Shown here: positions 53,910 to 61,329 of the stretch, in pieces
How positions within the stretch are numbered: position 1 is the stretch's first letter
How the letters are laid out: each line of letters opens with the position of its first letter
From: Dromaius novaehollandiae
Lineage: Eukaryota > Chordata > Aves > Casuariiformes > Dromaiidae
Length of the DNA stretch: 64,000 bases
NCBI RefSeq assembly: GCF_036370855.1
Contig: NC_088099.1
Coordinates: 88,847,820-88,911,819, forward strand
Reading direction: 5' to 3'
The notes under the pieces: model-generated
Told to the model about the DNA's origin: nothing
The model's input: only the letters and a program-made list of their open reading frames with translations
The model's database searches: none
Translations under genes and position numbers: made by a program

Positions 53910-54402
53910 AAGCGGAGCAGGCCCTCAGCCTCAAACCGCATCACGAGCTCAAATTTAAAGAGCCTTTCACAGATGTTGTCACCACAAACCTGAAGCTCGG
54001 CAATCCTACAGATGGAAATATGTGCTTCAAAGTTAAGACCACAGCACCATGTAGATACTGTGTAAGACCTAACAGTGGAATTATTGATGCAGGAACATCA
54101 ATTAATGTTTCTATGATGCTACAGCCTTTGGACTATGATCCTAATGAGTAAAGTAAACACAAGTTTATGGCAAAAAAAACCAAAAACCAAAAAACAACAA
54201 CAGTCTATGTTTGCTCCAGCTGATACTTCAGATATGGAAGCAGCATGGAAAGAGGCAAAACCAGAGGAACTCATGCATTTGAAACTTAGGTGTGTGTTTG
54301 AGCTACCAATGGAAAATGATACACCTTATGACATAGAAATGAAATTGTATCTACAACTGCAACAAAGACAGATTCTTCTGTAATGTCTGAATCAATAAGT
54401 CC
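53772..54402 (+). pseudogene. Captured VAPB-like cDNA (5'UTR and MSP domain), broken
   Basis: VAP proteins anchor at the ER and bind FFAT-motif partners, such as lipid-transfer proteins, through an N-terminal MSP domain. The segment starts with a CT- and GC-rich stretch resembling a 5'UTR. Its coding match starts at 53903, where the normal ATG is GTG, though an upstream in-frame ATG at 53870 gives a 93-codon frame. It reads [20 protein letters not shown], later [20 protein letters not shown] (the VAP signature; Pro codon 54047-54049) and [15 protein letters not shown] at 54149 replaces Lys. An A-rich insertion at 54171-54199 shifts the frame; [17 protein letters not shown] follows. Similarity fades near 54402. 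The coiled coil and membrane anchor are missing. No introns are present, so this is a cDNA copy. It is closer to VAPB than VAPA. Confidence 0.9.
54171..54199 (+). repeat. A-rich insertion within the VAP domain
   Basis: About 29 bp of A-rich CAAAAAAAACC-like repeats lies between the codons for KHKFM and QSMFAP, replacing two or three bases of the expected reading. It shifts the frame and breaks the MSP domain next to its FFAT-binding Lys/Met positions. It may have arisen by slippage or template switching on A-rich RNA during reverse transcription. Confidence 0.7.
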
Positions 54403-54554
54403 CTGTTCGGAGGCACCCAGCTCGAGCTGTAATTACTGCACGTGTGTTATTAAAATTTAATTATCTAATTTGCTTTGATTTGGCTCTGAACTTTTCTGCG
54501 GGAACCTAGGGTCGGGCTCTGTTATGGTGGCTGACAAGCCTAATTTCCGTAACA
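54403..54554 (+). other. R-U5-like end of a second, unrelated LTR
   Basis: After the VAP similarity ends, about 150 bp resemble the R-U5 part of a retroviral LTR. They have an ATTAAA element and a T-rich region, and end in ACA at 54554, followed three bases later by a primer-binding-site-like sequence. It shares no visible similarity with the LTRs of the host provirus. No U3 is seen, as expected if this came from a viral RNA 5' end or cDNA rather than from a provirus. Confidence 0.6.
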
Positions 54555-54557
54555 GTT

Positions 54558-54575
54558 TGGCAACCCAGGTGGGAC
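54558..54575 (+). promoter_or_regulatory. Second primer binding site, Arg-like
   Basis: TGGCAACCCAGGTGGGAC follows an LTR-like end (ACA) and begins with TGG like all retroviral primer sites. From my knowledge of vertebrate tRNA 3' ends it best matches tRNA-Arg(CCT), whose complement is TGGTACCCCAGGTGGGAC, with 16 of 18 positions matching. It is clearly different from the Lys site of the provirus. Confidence 0.6.
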
Positions 54576-55071
54576 CCTAGGCGACCATTGTCAGGGCCTC
54601 TCATCTCCGAACGATCATCTGGTGCCATCGGGTGAGTTCACCTGGGATCTTTGGCAACGAGAGGCACCGAAAAGGTGAGTCTTAAATTCCCGTCTAAATT
54701 CTAAATTCTGGTCTGGTAACAGTGCACTATAAGGGGTACGCGGGCTGGCCACCGTAAGGCGTACCAGGGGATGGGTGCAAGTCCCATCCCCAGGGTTTGA
54801 GTGGGTTTTAAGTCCCAGCTCGGTCCGGCCGGAAAGGGGAGTGTGCAGCCTGATCAGCATAAGGCGCACTGCAAGACTGTAAGACAGAAGTCTAGAGTCA
54901 CTGTGACTGGTGTGAGTGTGAGCAGTACTGTGTGTGCGAGTGTGTATAGCCTGGGAACTGGCTGGGGCACCCGTTGGCTGAGGAAGCCGCCCGCTTCAGC
55001 CTCGGGTGGTTAAAGCCCCAGGTGGTGTGAGTGCGGTTCCCAGAGAGTGAGAGAAAGAGAGTGTGTGATTT
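54576..55071 (+). other. Heterologous retroviral leader with splice donors
   Basis: About 500 bp of GC-rich, largely non-coding sequence downstream of the second primer site, resembling the long leader of gammaretrovirus-like elements. Two strong 5' splice donors are visible: GGGTGAGT with GT at 54632, and AAGGTGAGT with GT at 54675. The segment ends in TGTGTGATTT immediately before an A run. Leaders of this kind hold packaging signals, so this part could have helped the chimera to be packaged by a different helper virus. That is inference only. Confidence 0.5.
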
Positions 55072-55089
55072 AAAAAAAAAAAAAAAAAA
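55072..55089 (+). repeat. Poly-A run (18 bp) at the right junction of the captured segment
   Basis: Eighteen consecutive A residues lie between the foreign leader and resumed pol sequence. In transduced oncogenes, right-hand recombination is known to occur in or near poly-A of the captured RNA, so this could be the trace of a polyadenylated transcript. It may equally be a simple expansion. Confidence 0.7.
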
Positions 55090-55101
55090 GTTGGTCCAAC
55101 T

Positions 55102-55293
55102 ATGTCAGGAGGATTGCCCATTCCTGACAAAGGAGGAAAACCCAGCAGAACCCAGCAAGGGACTTTTGATCAGCAGGCTAAATTGTCCCATGATTTCTTT
55201 TTTTTCTCCAAAATGCAAAAGCGCTGCAAAAAACTTATCATAAGAGACCAAGCCCAAAATATTATTCGAAGTTGCCATGGCTCACGTGACTGA
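55102..55293 (+). pseudogene. Integrase N-terminal zinc domain remnant
   Basis: The frame from 55102 reads MSGGLPIPDKGGKPSRTQQG. Residues from DQQAKLSHDFF to DQAQNIIRSC then resemble the HHCC zinc domain at the N-terminus of betaretroviral integrase. The first His (55189-55191) and the first Cys (55273-55275) are present, but the second His is not obvious in the run of Phe codons. At about 55270-55280 the sequence jumps to the end of the catalytic core in another frame, deleting the part that holds the first two catalytic Asp residues. The upstream junction with the foreign segment lies between 55072 and about 55165. Confidence 0.75.
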
Positions 55294-55675
55294 AATTCCC
55301 TATTACCCAACTGGCTAGGCAATAGTGGAACGTACCCATCGTACTCTAAAAAACATGCTTGAAAAACAAAAAAGGGGGAATAGCCCCGGTGCCTTCCCAC
55401 AAGAGCAACTATGGAAAGCCTTACATGTTCTCAACCTCTTAAACCATTATACAGACCAAAGTGCAGTTAATAAGCATTTCTCATGCCCTACGTGGTGAGA
55501 ACAGCCTCGGGTTCACTATAAGAACCTGGAAACAGGTCAATGGAGTGAACCGGTAGACTGAATAATATGGGGGAAAGGTTATGCTTGTGTCTCTACAGGT
55601 AATGGGCCTCGTTGGATGCCTGCACGGCTGATTCGACCTGTTGACGCATCCCTCGAAACACCAAACGAGGACTGA
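55280..55675 (+). pseudogene. Integrase C-terminal part (core end and DNA-binding domain), with stops
   Basis: The frame reads AHVTEIPYYPTG, then a TAG at 55316 in place of Gln, then AIVERTHRTLKNMLEKQK. The Glu of IVER (55328-55330) is the third acidic residue of the DDE triad; the other two are deleted. It continues with QEQLWKALHVLNLLNHYTDQ. After TGA codons at 55496 and 55559 the C-terminal SH3-like region reads GNGPRWMPARLIRPV, ending at TGA 55673. The enzyme joins viral DNA to host DNA, but this copy cannot do so. Confidence 0.88.
55368..55380 (+). promoter_or_regulatory. Internal polypurine tract within integrase
   Basis: AAAAAAGGGGGAA lies inside the integrase reading frame (EKQKRGN). 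It shares the 12-base core AAAAAAGGGGGA with the 3' polypurine tract at 56025-56038. In lentiviruses a copy of the PPT in integrase serves as a central plus-strand primer. Whether this one does is not known; a purine-rich KQK-GG codon stretch is also common in related integrases. Confidence 0.4.
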
Positions 55676-55739
55676 GAGCCAGTTAAGATGAGCCCATGTC
55701 GGGACATTTACTGGCAATACCTGCCTGCCTCGTGCAGGG

Positions 55740-56027
55740 TCAATATCTATTCATAAAAGCTTACGGCGACTACACGACCTTACTAAAAAGTTGTAGATAG
55801 AATCAGAGTGGAACCCTTTTGAGGGATAGGACTGGACGTTAGGTTTGGGGTTGTGGGTTAAGAAGGTACTGGCATGTGGATTGGTAATCTTGCTAAGATT
55901 TTTAGCTCTTGCTATCTATCTCCACTGCTTAATAAGCCTTATGCAGAGAATGACTCGAAGGGCTTTGCATCAAGTACTTGTTGTACAAATACACACTGCA
56001 TTGGCAATATTTGGTTTAGAAAATAAA
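55740..56027 (+). pseudogene. env transmembrane-end remnant
   Basis: In one frame the sequence reads RRLHDLTKKL, stop, IESEWNPFEG, stop (TAG 55827), DWTLGLGLWVKK. It then gives a hydrophobic span (VLACGLVILLRFLALAIYL) and a basic-containing tail (MQRMTRRALHQVLVV). This is the expected order for the end of a retroviral TM subunit: ectodomain stem with Trp-rich membrane-proximal part, membrane anchor, cytoplasmic tail. The SU subunit, fusion peptide and most of TM are deleted, so env begins abruptly after integrase. Two stops break what remains. Confidence 0.75.
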
Positions 56028-56038
56028 AAAGGGGGAGA
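56025..56038 (+). promoter_or_regulatory. 3' polypurine tract
   Basis: AAAAAAGGGGGAGA lies directly before the TG of the 3' LTR, the standard plus-strand priming site of retroviral reverse transcription. Confidence 0.93.
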
Positions 56039-56276
56039 TGTAGGGGCGGACAGCGAGGGATTGGGCAAGATAGAGTTAAGGAGCCAAAAGGCTTGGGAGG
56101 AATAAATAGCAGTATGTAGATAAGGTAGTAGCCCCATGGAATGAGAAGGAGTGATGATGGGAACATGACCTTCGAGAAAGTACCGATCCGGGCTAGAGCT
56201 TATATAAAGGGCTTGCTTGCTTGAATAAAGTTGATTCTGATCCAGCACATCGGAGTCTGTGAATCAGACTGCCACA
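56039..56276 (+). promoter_or_regulatory. 3' LTR (238 bp)
   Basis: Same length as the 5' LTR. TATATAA at 56201-56207 and AATAAA at 56224-56229. It differs from the 5' copy by five transitions, about 2.1 percent, with no indels. LTRs are identical at integration, so this gives the age: roughly five million years if a neutral rate near 2e-9 per site per year is assumed. Confidence 0.95.
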
Positions 56277-56282
56277 GGAGAG
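56277..56282. repeat. Target-site duplication (right), GGAGAG
   Basis: Matches 52706-52711 exactly and marks the right boundary of the provirus. Confidence 0.93.
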
Positions 56283-56599
56283 CAAGAAAAAGAGGGGTGA
56301 TGCCAGCTCACAAGCTTCACTCAGCTCCCTCCCTGCCCCAAACTGTTTCCCCCTTGGGTAGCTTTGGAGGTGATTTCACAGCTCCCAGTACCTCCCAAAC
56401 ACACTGAGGCCCCACCAGTGACCCCAAGGAAAACACCATCTCCTCCTCAGCAAGCTGAACACCAGCCTGCTTTTGGATAGCCATAGCACAGACAGGCACA
56501 GACAGCCATGGCACCGGGCACTCTTGGAAAGCCGCAGCCTCCCTCCACCTCGGGAACATCTTCACTGGGAAGGCAAAGAGCACACCATGGCCAGGAGGC
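56283..56599. other. GC-rich unidentified segment right of the provirus
   Basis: The continuation of the GC-rich block that lies left of the provirus. No domain was recognised. A minus-strand frame of 108 codons (56317-56643) runs on into the CR1 tail and is unlikely to be a gene. Confidence 0.35.
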
Positions 56600-56749
56600 C
56601 AGGAGTCTCCATCCTTGGAGATACTCAGAACCTGTCTGGACACAGCCCTGTGAAACTTGCTCTAGTTGACACTTCTCAGAGCAGGAGGGGTGGGACTAGA
56701 CAAACTCCAGAGGTCCTTTCCAACCATAGCCATTCTGTATAATTCTGTG
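56600..56749 (+). mobile_element. CR1 LINE 3' tail
   Basis: A plus-strand CR1 terminal fragment, from the last ORF2 codons (SPSLEIF-like, near GGAGTCTCCATCCTTGGAG) through the short 3'UTR (GACTAGACAAACTCCAGAGG). It ends in two diverged ATTCTGTG-type units at 56732-56749. It marks the right edge of the GC-rich block. It has the same orientation as the truncated CR1 at 45.64-46.44 kb and could be its missing 3' end. Confidence 0.88.
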
Positions 56750-58087
56750 TGAGTTCAAGAACCAAACCAGAAACAATCTAAAATGATTTCAAAAGGAAAA
56801 ACTTATAATTTTTCTCACAGAGAAGAGCAATAAATAGAAAACTGAGGTTTCTGATAACACTATTGGTGCAAAATTCACAATCAGATTTAACACTTCTCAT
56901 GTAATTTCATTGTTCAGTTTGCACTATATTTCAGTAGTGCAGTTTCCAGAAACTTGTCAAACCTATCTGTTCATATATAAAATCCTCTTTTGCCATGTCT
57001 TTTGCAATTTATGTATGTGACTACAAACATAATGTATCTTAAACTCTTTAAAGTATCTTAAACTCTTTTCTCTCCTATATCTTTATAAACTCCTTGCTAT
57101 TCCAACTATACTAAGCTTTAATATACAAAGTAAAATTTATTTGATTGTTCTGGAAAGCTAGAAAGGCTTCTATTTTGAAGCGAAGGAATAAGGTTATTAA
57201 AGCCCTTTTTCAGGGTGATCAAGGGAGGCAGACCTATAATTTTTTTAAGGCATAGCCTGCATTTAATAGTCTCATTTTCCATGCATTCATCAATCTATTG
57301 TAGTCTCAATTTTGGTTATTAATTCTTAATCTGATCTTAAAAGATTTTTCCTTGGCTAGCATATTGATTTCAGTTCTTTGTAGACATTTCCTGAAGGCCA
57401 GACACAAAACTGCAGCTCAGCTCTACGTGTAACACTTGCTTTCTGCGAACTACCTCAAGACTTGCAATCTTCTCAGAGGGAATGACACCCAAATGATATC
57501 TTTCTTCTAAAGGTGGAAAATTACTTTTAAGTTAACACTACATTTAATTACTCTAAACTACATTAAAAAAAAAAAAAGAAGCTTCTGGAATGTGCGCTGC
57601 AGTTAATATGTACCAAGCAGCCTTTAATTCTTTTAATAATACCTTTAAGGATACAACTATCTTACTATCGGTAACTAAAATCAGAAATCATCCTGATATT
57701 TTATTTCAATGGGAATTTTTTTTTGTTTTCTCTTTTAAAAATGAAAACAAATCTTACATATCAATAAGAGATAGAAGCATTTAGATACAATAGCATCATT
57801 TCTGGCTCCTACTCATAAAAGCTTTTCTAAACTCTGCTTTTGATTTTATGCTTCTCTTGTATTTCTATTAGGTGCAGATTCAATGACAAAATGATTAATA
57901 ACATCTTCATGGGGATATGTCAAAAATACCAAGAATGTGTAGTAACTGTAATAGCACATGCAAGGGTGTAGCTCTACCCTTTTGTGTTCAGTCTTTGTTC
58001 AATATAATTTTTAAAAGAAAGATTACTTTACAAGCCAGCTAAATTTTAGTGTTTGCATTAACATTAGTGTCCTTATTTCCCAATTTC

Positions 58088-58090
<3 letters not shown>

Positions 58091-58119
<29 letters not shown>
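58091..58119. repeat. Poly-T run (29 bp)
   Basis: Uninterrupted homopolymer, no recognisable retrocopy beside it. Confidence 0.9.
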
Positions 58120-61100
58120 GTGATGAGGACAACTCAGTTGTGATGGTCCTGTAAGTAGCAGTCAAATAACTAAGCTGTCATACACAAATTAATATTGGGG
58201 TGGGTGGAAGAGAAAATTAGTTGGTAAGGGTGTTGGTTCCAAAGACTTTGTTAAAGGAGATTGCTACAGCCCATAAGCAGCTGAGTAGAAGGGTGCCATA
58301 TAACAGTTATATAGCTAAGCAGCTATGGATATTGTACAGTGTGTATGTAAATACACTTGTATTATTGATAAGAGATTATAGTTTAAGGAGATGTTAGATA
58401 GCAGATCATTTTTGTTCAGAGATTATTTTGTATGCTGTGACTATCTGTTATTTGTGTAGCTACAATATTTGATACATTCTATATTGAGATGATTAAAGAT
58501 GTGTTTTTAAAAGCTTGGGTTTTTTTTTATTTTTTGTTTTTTAACCTGAAATCATGTGCAATTTTAGCACTCATTGCTAAAATTTCAGCACTTTTTTCTT
58601 AGTTTTACTTATTGGTCTGAGCAGCCTGAGTGATCCAATCAGGCTACAGCAACAGAAGTTTACAATTAAATGAGTAATCACAGCATGGGTAATGAGTAGC
58701 CAAAAGCTATACCAAACTAGTTGCAAGAACCCTACAGGGCACAGTTTACTTGTCAAATCGTTTGGCATTTATTTAAAGTTAAGAAATAGGTTTTGATGAA
58801 TTGGGATTGATTTGCAAAAAATCAAGTGAATTAGGTGATTTATTTTGTGACAAGCCATGTGATTACTCCACAGCTGAAAGTCTGCAACAGGATTGTTGCT
58901 TCTTCTCTTAATCAGGGTATACCTCATACCTTCTCTTTTGCTTTGTTAATGGCCAAAGCAAGATGATATCTAAGCCTACATCTATGGAATGAAGGGGTGT
59001 TCTTTTACATTAACTAACAATGTAGTGCCTTATATCATACTAAGGATTTTGCCTTGGATTAGCAACTGTTTTGCAAGAGCTGAAGTCTACAAAGAGAAAA
59101 TGTGATGTACCTTGACCTTCTGACTTCTTTGATACCTACACATCACAGGCAGGCTAGGGTTTTACTTTGTGTTAGTTAAGTTAGCACAAAATACAATTTC
59201 ACTTATTTTATGAAAATATAAAAGTTGATGAGATTATTTTTTGGCTTGCTTCATCAGCTCTGTCTTCTATGTGTTTGATGTCAATCTGACTGTATTCACT
59301 TGACTGGGTATGTATTCTACCATAGTCTTCCATCATCACATTAGACGTTTAATATATTCACTGAAGAATGAAATTCTGAAACTATGAGGAAATACAGATC
59401 ATTCAGTATTTTTGATCAGAATTTTAAATACAATTTCACATTTAATAAGTAAAGTATAGATACAGAAAAAAATGGTTAACAGTCAAATTAAGATAATTCT
59501 AAGAATACCTATGTGATGCAGGTCTCCACTCCAAGCCCCTAAATATTCCTGCCTTATGACTGAGTCACTTTTAGAGATCTTTGTTACAGCTAATTTGACT
59601 ATATATGACTATGGCTTAATTTTTGCACTCATTAAATGAGTTCTAAGTATGTGCTAATATTAATTCTAATCAGGAGTGCTTAGTGCTTAATAGATATGAA
59701 TACATATTTATAAGGTCAGTGGTAGGCCAAAGTGGAATGCAAACTGTAGCTTTTAGGTCACACATGTATGACATATTATGGTTACTTAGCTGTGAAGTAA
59801 GGACACACATTTTAAAAAGAAGTATTTTACTTCATTTTATTAACACTTTAAAACAGTAGTTAAACATATGGAAATTGCAGTCACCTTTCTAGTCTCTCAT
59901 TTCAGCCAAAGATAATGCAGAAGTATCCTCCCCGTGCTTATAAAGGTTAATAAGAAATCTCTTTTGGGACAGCCATCTTCAAAAAGTTAGAAAGATGATA
60001 GTCAGTAATTACTGATTCTCAAAATTCATTAGAAGTTTGCAACTGTGGGGAGAGGGAAGGGGGGAAGTAGATAGAGTGCTTAGCTATGCTGAGGTAAAAC
60101 TGGGCTTTACTTTTGTATTCGGTGTCATTTGTTTTACTGTAATACAAATTTGAGCAAAATTTGGTCCCTGATTCTTTAGGAGCACCTACTTTGCAGCGTC
60201 TGTATTGCTGATAACCTAGTCTGTCCTTTTGTGGACAAGCACATAATCAGTGATTTCCAACCAGTAATTATAGTGTCTGATACAATTTGAACTGACTTCA
60301 ATTATCTTGTGTTTATACTGTAAAACGTTATAATTGTTCCATGTGGCTAACTCTGCTACCAACCTGTCCCACCTGCTTCTTCTGTTTGCATATTATGAAG
60401 CTTAGAAGTGAGCTCTCTTCCAAGCAACAAATAACAGAGTTAAACAGCCCTTCACAGCCACTGTGAAACAGCACAATACAAAAAATAACATTACACTTTT
60501 ATTTCATCCTGGATCTAAGAATCTTAGGGCACTTCATAAAATTTAATTAAATCTCACACAGAGCCTCTATAGTGAAATTGCTTGCTTAGAGTTGCACAGG
60601 AAATGTGTGGCAGAATTTGTAACAGGACCCACATCTGGCTGCAAGTCCCATGCTTTTGAAATGTCACCGAAGCCATAGCCTCCTGAGAAGTTCTGCTTAT
60701 TGAACACAAGCAAACTGTGATAAAAAGCCCCAATCCAAACAAAGCAATAAAACCTCATTAACATTCAAACCAAAGAAAATCAAAACCTGTTTTCCATTAT
60801 AATTACACAGTGCAACAAAATCACTCATCCCATCCATGACCTGTTATTTTCATTTCTGAAGTCTTCTCAGCAGGCTTCCCAAGGGAATGAAAATGCACCC
60901 TAAAAAATGAGGCAGTTGAAATGCTCTCATGGTTGTCTTTCTTTACAAAAATCTTTTGTTTTTCACTCTGCTTGCCCGAGTTAGAGAACTTCCTTTGTCT
61001 TGCTCCTGCTATCTTGAATTCATTTCACATTTTTCCTTCCCATGCTGCCTTCTCCTCTTGTAAATTGTACTACATCAGCGCTTTTCCTCCTCTGATCACC

Positions 61101-61242
61101 AGCCTCCCTCCCTTATTTTGTCTGCGCTATCACACATTTTCATACCCTTTACTCAACTAGCTGTATGGACAGTTCACTTTGTGTGGTAGAATAGTTATCT
61201 GTGTATTTCCTAGTTCTGCCATCTTTCATCTTTCCTTCTCTC

Positions 61243-61329
61243 CAGGAGGAGCATACACCTGACCTCATCTTCACCAAACATTACTCTCTTTGTAATGTCT
61301 TTGTTGCTTGGTCCACCTGGACCATCAGT
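61243..61329 (+). mobile_element. Possible ancient L2/CR1-like LINE endonuclease relic
   Basis: One frame reads QEEHTPDLIFTKHYSLCNVF and then VAWSTWTI. The HTxDLIFT...S...V..W pattern resembles the C-terminal part of the endonuclease of L2/CR1-clade LINEs. Only about 30 codons match and the flanks are pyrimidine-rich and decayed, so this is tentative. Confidence 0.35.

Larger units (their letters stand above)
52712..56276 (+). mobile_element. Chimeric endogenous retrovirus provirus with captured host VAP cDNA
   Basis: A full LTR-to-LTR provirus of 3565 bp, with 238-bp LTRs, a Lys-type primer binding site, a polypurine tract and a 6-bp target duplication. In order it holds: 5' LTR, PBS, short leader, gag start (matrix region), an intron-less VAPB-like MSP domain, R-U5/PBS/leader from a different retrovirus, an 18-bp A run, the integrase N-terminal zinc domain joined to the integrase C-terminal part, the env transmembrane end, PPT and 3' LTR. 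Lys PBS, 6-bp duplication and gag/integrase style point to a betaretrovirus-like (ERV class II) parent. LTRs differ at 5 of 238 sites, so integration is fairly recent. All viral coding parts are broken or missing, so it depended on a helper. Confidence 0.95.

Noticed and set aside
53772..54402. VAP segment as an ordinary LINE-made processed pseudogene that landed in the provirus
   Set aside because: No flanking target duplication was seen around the VAP part, it lacks the 3' half of the mRNA and its own tail, and it occupies the place of deleted gag-pol. CR1, the LINE in this genome, does not normally copy polyadenylated mRNAs.
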